Positions 16,340 to 24,788 of a DNA stretch of 64,000 nt are shown one piece after another (the first letter of the stretch is position 1; each line of letters opens with the position of its first letter). Under the pieces are notes generated by a model. The model did not search any database. It worked only from the letters and a program-made list of their open reading frames with translations, and was not told the DNA's origin. Where the stretch lies: NCBI GenBank assembly GCA_041908445.1, contig JAYRFK010000119.1, positions 62,001-126,000 of the forward strand, read 5' to 3'. Origin of the DNA: JAEUJM01 sp041908445. GTDB taxonomy: Bacteria > Actinomycetota > Acidimicrobiia > Acidimicrobiales > DATDAH01. A program made the translations under genes and the position numbers.

Positions 16340-17016
16340 CACGCCGGCGCCTGCACGCCGTCGGCCGCCCGGGCCGCGGCGCGGGCGAAGTTGGCCAGCA
16401 CCGCGAGGCCCTTGTCGCTCGACTTCTCGGGGTGGAACTGGGTGGCCCAGACCGTGCCCTGCTCGATGGCCGCCGGCACCGGGCCGCCGTAGTCGCAGGT
16501 GGCGACGACGGCGTCGGACAGGGGCGCGGCGTACGAGTGGACGAAGTAGGCCCAGATCGGGTCGTCGACCCCGTCGAAGAGGCCCGACGGGCCTCGGCGC
16601 TCGACGAGGTTCCACTGGATCTGCGGGCGCTTCACGGTGTCGGGCAGGAGCGCCACGGTGCCGGGCACCACGCCCAGGCCCGGGACGCCCGGCGCCTCCT
16701 CGGAGGCCTCGTAGAGCATCTGCATGCCGACGCAGATGCCCATGACGGGCGTGCCCGCCTCGACGGCGGCGAGCGTGGGCCGATCGAGCCCGCCCGCCCG
16801 CAGCGCCTCCATGCAGCGGCCGAAGTTGCCCACGCCGGCGATCACCACGGCGTCGGCGGCGGCGATCACGTCCACGTCGGCGGTCAGGCGGGCGTCCGCG
16901 CCGACCCGGTCGAGGGCTTTCTCGGCCGAGCGCAGGTTCCCGATGCCGTAGTCGACGACGGCGACGACGGGGCGCAGGGGCTCGCTTCGTGCGTTCAGGC
17001 CACGCAGGCCGGTCAC
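16339..17016 (-). CDS. hisH: imidazole glycerol phosphate synthase, glutaminase subunit
   Basis: A 225-aa class I glutamine amidotransferase that feeds ammonia to HisF. The nucleophile Cys is in GICVGMQML and the His/Glu pair in FHPEKSS. The oxyanion strand reads AGVGNF where most HisH have PGVG, a mild variation. GTG start at 17016 overlaps the hisB stop by 4 bp. The first 15 residues before VVAVVDYGIGN are longer than usual, so the true start could be slightly later. Confidence 0.93.
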   Translation of the reverse strand: MTGLRGLNARSEPLRPVVAVVDYGIGNLRSAEKALDRVGADARLTADVDVIAAADAVVIAGVGNFGRCMEALRAGGLDRPTLAAVEAGTPVMGICVGMQMLYEASEEAPGVPGLGVVPGTVALLPDTVKRPQIQWNLVERRGPSGLFDGVDDPIWAYFVHSYAAPLSDAVVATCDYGGPVPAAIEQGTVWATQFHPEKSSDKGLAVLANFARAAARAADGVQAPA

Positions 17017-17603
17017 AGTGTGCCCTTGGTGGACGGCACGCCCGAGCCCTCGATGCGCACGGCGTTGCGCAGCGCGTGGGCGACGCCCTTGAACTCGGCC
17101 TCGATGAGGTGGTGGGTGTTCTTGCCCCGCCGCGAGGTGATGTGCAGCGTGATCGACGACGCCATCACGAAGGCGCGCCAGAACTCCTCGACCAACTGGG
17201 GGTCGAAGGGCGGGTCGCCCAGGATCTTCTCGCCGGGGAAGTCGACCTCGTAGTGCAGGTAGGGCCGGCCCGACAGGTCGAGGGCGACCTCCACGAGGGC
17301 TTCGTCGAGCGGGACGAGCGAGGAGGCGAAGCGGCGCACGCCGGCCTTGTCGCCGAGGGCCTCCGCCAGGACCGAGCCCAGGGCGATGCCGACGTCCTCC
17401 ACGGTGTGGTGGGCGTCGATCTCGAGGTCGCCGACCGCCCGCACCTGGAGGTCCATCCCCCCGTGGCGGCCGAGCTGGCTCAGCATGTGGTCGAAGAACG
17501 GGATGCCGGTGCCGACCTCGGTGATCCCCGAGCCGTCGACGTCCAGCTCGATGGAGATGTCCGTCTCCTTGGTCGTCCGCTGGGTGCTCGCGAATCGGCT
17601 CAC
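17013..17603 (-). CDS. hisB: imidazoleglycerol-phosphate dehydratase
   Basis: A 196-aa manganese enzyme, monofunctional (no phosphatase domain). The two metal-binding motifs are present: FFDHMLSQLGRHGG and DAHHTVEDVGI in the first half, and GKNTHHLIEAEFKG in the second. GTG start at 17603 overlaps the hisC stop by 4 bp. It stands in the middle of the hisD-C-B-H-A-F series. Confidence 0.95.
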   Translation of the reverse strand: MSRFASTQRTTKETDISIELDVDGSGITEVGTGIPFFDHMLSQLGRHGGMDLQVRAVGDLEIDAHHTVEDVGIALGSVLAEALGDKAGVRRFASSLVPLDEALVEVALDLSGRPYLHYEVDFPGEKILGDPPFDPQLVEEFWRAFVMASSITLHITSRRGKNTHHLIEAEFKGVAHALRNAVRIEGSGVPSTKGTL

Positions 17604-18664
17604 AGGATCTCCTCCAGGGCGGTGAGGAAGCGGTCGTCCTCCTCGGGGGTACCGATGGTGACGCGCAGGCAGCCGTCGAGGCGGGGCCACGAGGCGCAGT
17701 TGCGCACGAGCACGGAGCGGTCGACCAGGGCCTGCCAGACGCCGTCGCCGTCGCCCGAGCGCGGGCGGAACAGGATGAAGTTGGCGCCCGAGGGCCAGAC
17801 GTCGACGGGCAGCTCCGCCAGGCGGGCGGTGAGGCGGCCCCGCTCCTCGACGATGGTGGCGACCCGCTGGTCCATCTCGTCCTGGTAGTCGAGGGCCAGG
17901 CGCCCCGCGGCCTGCTTCAGGGCGTCGAGGTGGTACGGCAGGGTCACCTTGTCGAGCTCGGCCACGAGCCAGGTCGGCCCGACGAGGTAGCCGAGGCGGG
18001 CCGCGGCCATCGACCAGGTCTTGGAGAAGGTGCGGGTCACGCAGAGCGGGGCGGCGTCGTCCACCAGGGTGAGCGCCGACCACGGGGCGAACTGCCCGTA
18101 GGCCTCGTCGACGAGCAGGAGCCCGTCCACCGCCTCGACCTTCGCGAGCACCGAGCGCACGGCGTCCTCGGGCTCGACCACGCCCGTGGGGTTGTTCGGC
18201 GAGCACAGGAACGTCACAGTGGGACGACCGCCGGTGACGACCCGCTCGACCTCGTCCGGGTCGAGGGCGAAGTCGGCGGTGCGCTCGCCCACCAGCACGC
18301 CGGTGCCGGTGATGTGGGCCAGGTGCGAGTGCAGGGCGTAGGTGGGCTCGAACACGCCCACCGAGCGGCCGGGGCCGCCGTAGGTGAGCAGGAGGCACTG
18401 GAGCACCTCGTTGGAGCCGTTGGCCGCGAACACCTGCTCGGGTCCGACGCCGTGGGTCTTGCCGATGGCCGCCCGCAGCTCGGTGGCGGCCCGGTCGGGG
18501 TAGCGGTGCCAGTCGACCTCGGCGGCGGCCCGGGCCACGTCGGCGATCCACGCCGCCGGCGGCGGCTCGGGCGCCTCGTTGGTGTTCAGGCGGATGTCGA
18601 CGGCGACCTGAGGTGAGTGGTACCCCTCGAGGGCGACGAGGTCGTCGCGGGGCGACACCGTCAT
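17600..18664 (-). CDS. hisC: histidinol-phosphate aminotransferase
   Basis: A 354-aa class I/II PLP aminotransferase that converts imidazole acetol phosphate to histidinol phosphate. The N-terminal LNTNEAPEPP, the CSPNNPTGVV motif, the DEAYGQFAPWS strand and the PLP lysine in RTFSKTWSMAAARLGY are all visible. The ATG at 18664 overlaps the hisD stop by 4 bp and the end overlaps hisB by 4 bp. Position in the operon supports HisC over other aminotransferases of the same fold. Confidence 0.94.
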   Translation of the reverse strand: MTVSPRDDLVALEGYHSPQVAVDIRLNTNEAPEPPPAAWIADVARAAAEVDWHRYPDRAATELRAAIGKTHGVGPEQVFAANGSNEVLQCLLLTYGGPGRSVGVFEPTYALHSHLAHITGTGVLVGERTADFALDPDEVERVVTGGRPTVTFLCSPNNPTGVVEPEDAVRSVLAKVEAVDGLLLVDEAYGQFAPWSALTLVDDAAPLCVTRTFSKTWSMAAARLGYLVGPTWLVAELDKVTLPYHLDALKQAAGRLALDYQDEMDQRVATIVEERGRLTARLAELPVDVWPSGANFILFRPRSGDGDGVWQALVDRSVLVRNCASWPRLDGCLRVTIGTPEEDDRFLTALEEIL

Positions 18665-19956
18665 CGCCCACCCTCCCGGCGGAGGCGGACCGAGTCGGCG
18701 TGGGCGACGAGGCCCTCGGCGGTGGCGAGCGCCTCGACCACCGGGGCGGCCTCGGCGAAGGCGGCCTCGTCGAGCGAGATCACGTGGAGGCGTTTCTGGA
18801 AGTCGTCGACGGTGAGCGCGCTGCCGAAGCGGGCGGAGCCGTCGGTGGGCAGCACGTGGCTCGGGCCGGCCACGTAGTCGCCCACCGAGGCAGGGGCGAG
18901 GGTGCCCGTGAACACGGCGCCGGCGTGGCGGACGAGCGGCACGAGGGCGTCGGGGTCGGCGGTCATCAGCTGGAGGTGCTCGGGGGCGATGAGGTTGGCG
19001 ACCTCGAGGGCCTGCTCGGGCCCGTCGCACAACACGGCGTAGCCGCCCTCGGCGAACGTCGAGAGGATCTCGTCGCGGCGGGGCGCGGCCTCGGTGAGGC
19101 GCTCGACCTCGGCCACGATCGCCGCCAGCGCCGCCTCGGACCACGACAGCAGCCAGGCCAGGCCGCCCGGGCCGTGCTCGGCCTGCACGAGCAGGTCGAC
19201 GGCGGCGTAGGTGGCCGGCGTGGTGTCGTCGGCGACCACGACGATCTCGGAGGGCCCGGCGAAGGCGGAGGGGACGCCGACGGTGCCGGCGACCTCGCGC
19301 TTGGCGATCGAGACGTAGACGTTGCCCGGGCCGACGATCACGTCGACCGGGCGGATCGAGTCGGTGCCGTAGGCCATGGCGGCCACGGCCTGGGCGCCGC
19401 CGACGGCGTAGACCTCGTCCACGCCGGCGACCGCGGCCGCGGCGAGGGTCACGGACGGCACGTGCCCCGTGCGGTCCGGCGGGACGCAGAGGGCCACCTC
19501 GGGCACGCCCGCCACCCGCGCCGGGATGGCGGTCATGAGCACGGTCGACGGGTAGAGCGCCCGTCCGCCCGGCACGTAGCAGCCGGCCCGGTCGACGGGG
19601 CGGCGCAGGTCGCGGACCCGCAGCCCGCCGCGCTCGTAGTCGTGCTCGGGCGCGAGCTGGCTGCGCTGGAAGTCGGTGATGCCGGCGGCGGCGGCCTCGA
19701 GCGCCTCGCGCAGCGGCGGGGCCAGCCCCTCGAGGGCGGCGACGATCTCGGCGGCCGACACCTGCAGCGGGTCGGGCACCACCCCGTCGAAGCGCTCGGA
19801 CAGCTCCCGCAGGGCGGCGTCGCCCCGGGCCCGGACGTCGTCGAGGATGGCCCGCACCGCCGCCACCGGCTCCTCGCCGGCCACCACGGGCCGGGGCAGG
19901 CGCTCGCGCAGGTCGCCGGTGACGCCCCGCAGGTCGAGGCGGTTCAGCACGGCCAC
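18661..19956 (-). CDS. hisD: histidinol dehydrogenase
   Basis: A 431-aa zinc enzyme that oxidises histidinol to histidine in two NAD-dependent steps. Diagnostic segments are RAGCYVPGGRALYPST, VGGAQAVAAMAYGT, VGPGNVYVSIAKREV, GPSEIVVVAD and APEHLQLM. GTG start at 19956; a second GTG two codons later is possible. It is the first gene of the his operon. Its promoter region faces the small plus-strand gene at 20105. Confidence 0.95.
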   Translation of the reverse strand: MAVLNRLDLRGVTGDLRERLPRPVVAGEEPVAAVRAILDDVRARGDAALRELSERFDGVVPDPLQVSAAEIVAALEGLAPPLREALEAAAAGITDFQRSQLAPEHDYERGGLRVRDLRRPVDRAGCYVPGGRALYPSTVLMTAIPARVAGVPEVALCVPPDRTGHVPSVTLAAAAVAGVDEVYAVGGAQAVAAMAYGTDSIRPVDVIVGPGNVYVSIAKREVAGTVGVPSAFAGPSEIVVVADDTTPATYAAVDLLVQAEHGPGGLAWLLSWSEAALAAIVAEVERLTEAAPRRDEILSTFAEGGYAVLCDGPEQALEVANLIAPEHLQLMTADPDALVPLVRHAGAVFTGTLAPASVGDYVAGPSHVLPTDGSARFGSALTVDDFQKRLHVISLDEAAFAEAAPVVEALATAEGLVAHADSVRLRREGGR

Positions 19957-20104
19957 GGCCCCGTGGGGCCCGGGAGGTCGGTACGGCGGCGCGACATGGA
20001 GGTCTCACGGTACCGGTGCCCGGGTCGGCCGAACGAGCCGGTTCCGGCCCCGTCGGGGTGGCCACCGGGTAGACAGGGGCCTCCCCCGAGCCAGGAGCCC
20101 CGCC

Positions 20105-20296
20105 GTGCCCCCCGACCACGCCCAGCTGTCGTCCATCGCCACGGGCCTCGACGAGCTCGTGCAGCGGGTGTCGGACGCCGCGGAGGCCGAGCGCTCGATC
20201 GGCCGTGACGACTTCGCGGCCGACCTCTACGAGGTGGAGCGGTCGCTGCGGGCGGCGTCGCGCCGCCTCGCCCAGCTCGTGCGCCGCCTGGGCTGA
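20105..20296 (+). CDS. small conserved hypothetical protein, charged helical
   Basis: A 63-aa protein, mostly charged and helix-forming, with DELVQRVSDAAEAERS and YEVERSLRAASRRL suggesting two amphipathic helices. No signal peptide, membrane segment or known domain was recognised. The GTG at 20105 is preceded by CCAGGAG with 7 nt spacing, a good Shine-Dalgarno. It is divergent from hisD and convergent with nth. Codon use fits the genome, so it is likely real. Function unknown. Confidence 0.62.
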   Translation: MPPDHAQLSSIATGLDELVQRVSDAAEAERSIGRDDFAADLYEVERSLRAASRRLAQLVRRLG

Positions 20297-20355
20297 GGGG
20301 CCTCGCCGGGCCGGTCCACCGACGCCCCGGGTCCGCCGATCTCGGCCGAAAACGT

Positions 20356-20383
20356 CACCGGCGCCCCCGAAGGGGCGCCGGTG
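20356..20383 (-). terminator. strong hairpin with UUCG loop, nth side
   Basis: Perfect 12-bp inverted repeat (20356-20367 and 20372-20383). On the minus strand the loop is C(TTCG)G, the very stable UUCG tetraloop, and TTTT follows a few bases later. It lies between the convergent genes at 20105 and nth, so it probably stops minus-strand transcripts and may work in both directions. Confidence 0.7.
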
Positions 20384-20558
20384 CGGGCGACATCGGGCGG
20401 CGGACCCGTCTGTCGCCTTCTACCAGGTGGCGGGAACCTGGTTGGCTGCATCTTAACCCCACCGTGCGCCGCGAGGCACGCACCCTCCGTAGGAATTTCT
20501 TGCCCGAATCGGGACGAATTTCCGTGAGCCCCGTCGGAGGGGGCCCGCGCCGGCGGGG
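20384..20558. other. intergenic block with two more hairpins and an AT-richer imperfect palindrome
   Basis: Next to the terminator are two further inverted repeats: GGCGACA/TGTCGCC at 20386-20417, with an inner CGGG/CCCG pair, and ACCAGGT/ACCTGGT at 20422-20442. At 20492-20523 there is an AT-richer imperfect palindrome centred on CCCGA-A-TCGGG. No gene is visible. The block could be a 3' UTR structure, an operator with a small RNA, or decayed sequence. Confidence 0.45.
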
Positions 20559-21200
20559 TCAGACCTGCGACGACGGGCAGAAGTCGTTGAGGACGCAGTC
20601 CTCGCACCGGGGCCGGCGGGCGACGCAGACGCGGCGGCCGTGGAGGATCAGGCGGAGGCTGAACCGGCCCCGCTCGGCCGCGGGGATCATGGCGTTGAGC
20701 TCGTACTCGACCTTGACCGGGTCGGTCTCGGTGGTGAGGCCGAGCAGGCGCGAGATCCGGCCCACGTGGGTGTCGACGGGCAGCCCGGGGAGGTCGAACG
20801 CGACGCTGCGCACGACGTTGGCGGTCTTGCGCCCGACCCCCGGGAGCGTGGCGAGGTCCGCCATGGCGGTCGGCACCTCGCCGCCGTGGCGCTCGACCAG
20901 GGCGTTGGCCATCCCGAGCAGGCTCTTGGCCTTGTTCCGGTAGAAACCGGTGGAGTGGATGAGCTCCTCGAGCTCGAGGGGGTTCGCCACGGCGAGGTCC
21001 TCGGGCTCGGGGTAGCGGGCGAACACCGCCGGCGTGACCATGTTGACCCGGGCGTCGGTGCACTGCGCCGACAAGATCGTGGCCACGAGCAGCTGGTAGG
21101 GGTTCTCGTGGTCGAGCTCGCAGTGCGCCTCGGGGTACTCCTCGGCGAGGCGCACCAGCGTCTCGCGGGCCCTCCCCTTCGGTGATCTCGGTCGGCCCAC
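20559..21200 (-). CDS. nth: endonuclease III (base-excision DNA glycosylase/AP lyase)
   Basis: A 213-aa DNA repair enzyme that removes oxidised pyrimidines and cuts AP sites. The helix-hairpin-helix with catalytic lysine is LATLPGVGRKTANVV and the catalytic Asp is in PVDTHVGRISRL. The C-terminal 4Fe-4S ligands have the classic C-x6-C-x2-C-x5-C spacing (CVARRPRCEDCVLNDFC). GTG start at 21200 is preceded by TAGCCT with 8 nt, so the transcript is probably leaderless. It is divergent from mshD. Confidence 0.95.
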   Translation of the reverse strand: MGRPRSPKGRARETLVRLAEEYPEAHCELDHENPYQLLVATILSAQCTDARVNMVTPAVFARYPEPEDLAVANPLELEELIHSTGFYRNKAKSLLGMANALVERHGGEVPTAMADLATLPGVGRKTANVVRSVAFDLPGLPVDTHVGRISRLLGLTTETDPVKVEYELNAMIPAAERGRFSLRLILHGRRVCVARRPRCEDCVLNDFCPSSQV

Positions 21201-21208
21201 GGCGTGCG

Positions 21209-21214
21209 AGGCTA
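21209..21214 (-). promoter_or_regulatory. -10-like element of nth
   Basis: TAGCCT on the minus strand, 8 nt before the nth GTG. The divergent mshD ATG is only 7 nt beyond it, so both promoters must be packed into the same short region. Confidence 0.45.
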
Positions 21215-21220
21215 CCGGGC

Positions 21221-22039
21221 ATGACCGGCGACCCGATCGTGCGCACCGTGCGGCCGGCGCCCGGCTCCCCCAGCGCCCCGTGGGCGCTCGCCGAGACCGC
21301 CGGGGTGACCGTGGGCTACGCCCGGGTGCGCGACACGGGCGACCTCGAGCTGCTCGTGCACGATGACACCGAGGACCCCGTCGCCGTGGCCGTCACCCTC
21401 GTCGGGCGCCTGACCGCGGACACCGGGGCCGAGCCGTCGCGCTGGTGGGCCCAGGGCGCGACGCCGACCGAGCGGGCGATCGCGGCGGCGCTCGGGCTCA
21501 CGCCCACGCGGGAGCTGTGGCAGATGCGCGTCCCCCTCCCCCGCCCCGAGCCCGCCGACCTCGACTGGCGCCCGTTCGTCCCCGGGCAGGACGAGGCGGC
21601 CTGGCTCGCGGTCAACAACCGGGCCTTCGCCACCCACCGGGACCAGGGCGGCCAGACCCTCGAGCGCCTGCTCGCCAAGGAAGCGGAGCCGTGGTTCGAT
21701 CCGGCCGGCTTCGTCCTGCACGAGCACGAGGGCCGCGTGGACGGGTTCTGCTGGACCAAGGAGCACGCGGACCTCGACCCGCCGGTCGGCGAGATCTTCG
21801 TGATCGGGGTCGATCCGTCGGCCCACGGCACCGGCTTGGGCAAAGCCCTCGTGCTCGCCGGCCTCGACCACCTCCACCGCGCCGGGCTCACCCAGGGGAT
21901 GCTCTACGTCGACGCGGACAACGGGCCCGCCGTCGGGCTGTACCGGTCCCTCGGCTTCGTCACCGTGCAGCGCGACGTCGAGTTCACGGCGGGCGGGGGT
22001 CAGCCCGTGGAGACCCCCACGATGGACCCGACGAGGTAG
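21221..22039 (+). CDS. mshD: mycothiol synthase (MshD), double GNAT domain
   Basis: A 272-aa protein with two GNAT folds. MshD transfers acetyl from acetyl-CoA to Cys-GlcN-Ins, the last step of mycothiol synthesis. The MshD-type segments are VNNRAFATHRDQGG, AEPWFDPAGF, GFCWTKEHAD, GEIFVIGVDPSAHGTGLG (acetyl-CoA loop) and LYVDADNGPAVGLY. ATG 21221 is chosen because the longer frame runs into nth. The 3' end overlaps the convergent VIT1-family gene by 40 bp. Mycothiol is restricted to actinobacteria, so this gene is a strong lineage marker. Confidence 0.9.
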   Translation: MTGDPIVRTVRPAPGSPSAPWALAETAGVTVGYARVRDTGDLELLVHDDTEDPVAVAVTLVGRLTADTGAEPSRWWAQGATPTERAIAAALGLTPTRELWQMRVPLPRPEPADLDWRPFVPGQDEAAWLAVNNRAFATHRDQGGQTLERLLAKEAEPWFDPAGFVLHEHEGRVDGFCWTKEHADLDPPVGEIFVIGVDPSAHGTGLGKALVLAGLDHLHRAGLTQGMLYVDADNGPAVGLYRSLGFVTVQRDVEFTAGGGQPVETPTMDPTR

Positions 22040-22812
22040 GTCACCGCGCTCGCCACGACGGCGATGCCGACGTAGCGGGCCACCATCCGGACGTACGAAC
22101 CGTGGGTCGACCGGGCCAGCAGGATCCCGACCGTGGCCGCGCCCAGCAGGCCGAGCACGACCGACGCGACCACCGCCGCGGTGCCGCTGCCCACGAGCCA
22201 GGGGACGAGGGGCAGCAGGGCGCCCACGGAGAAGGTGCCGAAGCTCGCCGCGGCGGCGCCGATGGGCGAGCCGAGGGCCTCGGGGTCGATGCCGAGCTCC
22301 TCCCGGGCGTGGGCCTCGAGGGCCGTCTCGGGGTCGCGCATCATGGCCACGGCGAGGTCCTGGGCCAGCTCCTTGTCGAGGCCGCGTCGCTGGTACAGCT
22401 CGGCCAGCTCGCGCGTCTCGACGTGCGGGTTGCGCCGCAGCTCGATGCGCTCGAGGTTGAGCTCGTGCTCGAGCAGCTCGGTCTGGGCCTTCATGGAGCC
22501 GTACTCGCCGGCGGCCATGGAGATGGCGCCGGCGATCCAGCCGGCGAGCCCCGCCAGGCGGACGACCCCGGCACCGGGGCTGGCGCCCGCGACCCCGAGG
22601 ATGAGCGAGACGTTGGACACCAGGCCGTCGCTGGCGCCGAACACCGCGGCGCGGGCGACGCCGCCCTGCACGTCGCGGTGCTGGTGCTTGGGGACCGCGG
22701 CGTCGGCGCCGGCGGTGGTGAAGGCGGCCTCGAGGTGCTCGACCGGGTCGGGCCCGGGGGCCGTCGTCGCCGGCTGCTCGTCCGTCCCGTCGTCGCTCGC
22801 CACGGCGGTCAC
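22000..22812 (-). CDS. VIT1/CCC1-family membrane protein
   Basis: A 270-aa protein of the VIT1/CCC1 family, proposed iron or manganese transporters. After a charged N-terminal 50 residues come the conserved RAAVFGASDGLVSNVSL, then a first set of helices with AGAISMAAGEYGS, a cytoplasmic helical segment rich in Glu (metal binding in relatives), and three C-terminal membrane helices. GTG start at 22812. The 3' end overlaps mshD by 40 bp tail to tail. It is divergent from rlmN with 38 bp between starts. Confidence 0.82.
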   Translation of the reverse strand: MTAVASDDGTDEQPATTAPGPDPVEHLEAAFTTAGADAAVPKHQHRDVQGGVARAAVFGASDGLVSNVSLILGVAGASPGAGVVRLAGLAGWIAGAISMAAGEYGSMKAQTELLEHELNLERIELRRNPHVETRELAELYQRRGLDKELAQDLAVAMMRDPETALEAHAREELGIDPEALGSPIGAAAASFGTFSVGALLPLVPWLVGSGTAAVVASVVLGLLGAATVGILLARSTHGSYVRMVARYVGIAVVASAVTYLVGSIVGVSTG

Positions 22813-22837
22813 GTTACCGGTGGCCCCCCGACCGCCC

Positions 22838-22843
22838 TAGCCT
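22838..22843 (+). promoter_or_regulatory. -10-like element of rlmN
   Basis: TAGCCT, 7 nt before the rlmN GTG start; implies a leaderless transcript. Confidence 0.45.
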
Positions 22844-22850
22844 CGGAACG

Positions 22851-23888
22851 GTGCCCAGTCGCTACGACACGTCCCGCGACGAGCTCGACGCGCTCCTCGC
22901 CGGCGAGCCGCGCTTCCGGGCCACCCAGGTGTGGGAGGGGCTGTACGCGCAGGGGGTCGGCCCGGAGGCGATGACCAACCTGCCGGCGGCCCTGCGGGAG
23001 CGCCTCGTCGGCGAGCTGCCCCCGGCCCTCGCCTCCCTGGCGGAGTCGGTCGGTGACGACGGGGACACCGTCAAGTGGCTGTGGGCGCTCGCCGACGGCC
23101 GTGAGGTCGAGACCGTGCTGATGCACTACCCCGACCGCTCGACGGTGTGCATCTCCACCCAGGCGGGCTGCGCCATGGCCTGCGGGTTCTGTGCGACCGG
23201 CCAGGCCGGTTTCGAGCGGCACCTCACGACCGGTGAGATCGTCGAGCAGGTCGTGCGGGCGCGGGCCGCGGCCGCGCCCCGCCGGCTCTCGAACGTCGTG
23301 TTCATGGGCATGGGCGAGCCGCTGGCCAACTACGACGCGGTCTGGCGGGCGGTCGAGGTGCTCCACGGGGAGCTCGGCCTCTCGGCGCGCCACCTGACCC
23401 TGTCCACGGTCGGGATCGTCCCCGGCATCCGGCGCCTCGCCGGCGAGGACCTGCCGGTGAACCTGGCCGTCTCCCTGCACGCCGCCAACGACGCCCTGCG
23501 GGACGAGCTCGTGCCGATCAACCGGCGCTACCCCCTGGCGGCGCTGCACGACGCGTGCCAGGACTACCTGCGGGCCAAGAACCGGCGGCTCAGCTTCGAG
23601 TGGGCGCTCATCGACGGCGTCAACGACCGACCGGGCGACGCGGTCGAGCTGGCGGACTACGCCCGCTCGCTGCGCGCCCACGTCAACCTCATCCCCCTCA
23701 ACCCGACCGACGGCTACCGCACCCGGGGCACCCCGGCCGACCGCGTGCGCGCCTTCGCCGACCGCCTGGCGGACCTCGGCGCGAACGCCACCGTGCGCCG
23801 CAACCGTGGCACCGAGATCGACGCCGCGTGCGGCCAACTCCGGGCCGTCCACGTGCGGCGCCGCGATCGGGCCGTCGAGGTCGGCTAG
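22851..23888 (+). CDS. rlmN: 23S rRNA (adenine-2503-C2)/tRNA methyltransferase RlmN
   Basis: A 345-aa radical SAM enzyme that methylates C2 of A2503 in 23S rRNA and A37 in some tRNAs. The 4Fe-4S cluster cysteines are in GCAMACGFCATGQAGF (C-x3-C-x2-C), followed by RHLTTGEIVEQV and MGMGEPLANYDAV. The C-terminal methyl-carrying cysteine is in IDAACGQL. It is slightly shorter than E. coli RlmN at the N-terminus. GTG start at 22851. Downstream on the other strand is the frameshifted nucleotidyltransferase. Confidence 0.94.
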   Translation: MPSRYDTSRDELDALLAGEPRFRATQVWEGLYAQGVGPEAMTNLPAALRERLVGELPPALASLAESVGDDGDTVKWLWALADGREVETVLMHYPDRSTVCISTQAGCAMACGFCATGQAGFERHLTTGEIVEQVVRARAAAAPRRLSNVVFMGMGEPLANYDAVWRAVEVLHGELGLSARHLTLSTVGIVPGIRRLAGEDLPVNLAVSLHAANDALRDELVPINRRYPLAALHDACQDYLRAKNRRLSFEWALIDGVNDRPGDAVELADYARSLRAHVNLIPLNPTDGYRTRGTPADRVRAFADRLADLGANATVRRNRGTEIDAACGQLRAVHVRRRDRAVEVG

Positions 23889-24788
23889 CGGACGAGCACG
23901 GTGCGGCCCGCCGAGGTGCGGATCGCGTCGCGCAGGACCTCGCCGGCCGGGACCACGGCGCCGGGCCAGAGCACGCAGCGCTCCGCCACCCCCTCGACCA
24001 CGGCGCCGGCCGCGGCGGTGGCGCCGCCGGTGGCCGCCAGGTTGGCGGCCAGGTAGTCCGCCGGCGTGCCGCAGTCCACGAAGGCGCCGTCGTGGCGCAC
24101 GACCTCCACGGCGCCCCGGTCCGCCCACGGTCGCCAGCAGGTCTCGTAGAGCCCGGACGGCGTGGCCGGCAGGTCCGCCATCGCGGTCCAGGGCAGCAGG
24201 CAGCCCGCGACCCGGACCGAGGGCCGCAGCGGGGGGGCGGGGGCGGGCAGCCGCCGGACCCGCGACCCGGCCCGGCCGGCCCGCCATCGGGTCCCAGGGC
24301 CGCTGCCACCCCGCCCCCCCGACCCTGGGCCGCCGCTCGGGGGCCCCGACGCCCCGCAGCCGGACCCGGGACCCGTCCCAGCCGTCCACGAGCGGCGTGA
24401 GGGGGTCCGGGCACCAGGCGTCGGCGTTGAGGACCGCCGCGGCGCGGCCGTCGATCCAGGGCCGGAGGTGGCCCACGGCGCCGGCGGTCCCGAGGGCCTC
24501 CTCGGCCTCGACGGAGACGTGCACGTCACCCCGGGCGAACAGGTGCGGCTCGAGCTGGTCGCGACCGTGGTGCACGTTCACCGCCACCGCCCCGACGAAC
24601 GGCGCGACCCGGTCCACGGCGAGGTCGACGAGCGGCACGTCACCGACCGGGCACAGGGCCTTCGGGCGCTCGAGGGTGAGGGGTCGCAGCCGGGTGCCGG
24701 CGCCGGCCGCGAGGACGATGCCCACCACGCCGTCGACCGGGTCGCCGACCGCCTCGTCGGGGTCGCCCCCTGCCACACTGTCAGGCAT
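23885..24788 (-). pseudogene. sugar-phosphate nucleotidyltransferase with frameshift
   Basis: The N-terminal part, in one frame, has the nucleotidyltransferase signature VGIVLAAGAGTRLRPLT, RPKALCPVGDVPL and VLNADAWCPD. The C-terminal part, in another frame, has VRVAGCLLPW, SGLYETCWRPW, DGAFVDCGTPADYLAANL and VLWPGAVVPAGE, as in intact relatives of mannose-1-phosphate guanylyltransferase type. Dropping one base from a run of seven C (plus strand 24314-24320) joins the two halves without a stop. This may be a real mutation or a sequencing error in a homopolymer. The ATG at 24788 overlaps the divergent ATG at 24787; GTG at 24728 is an alternative start. Confidence 0.75.
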
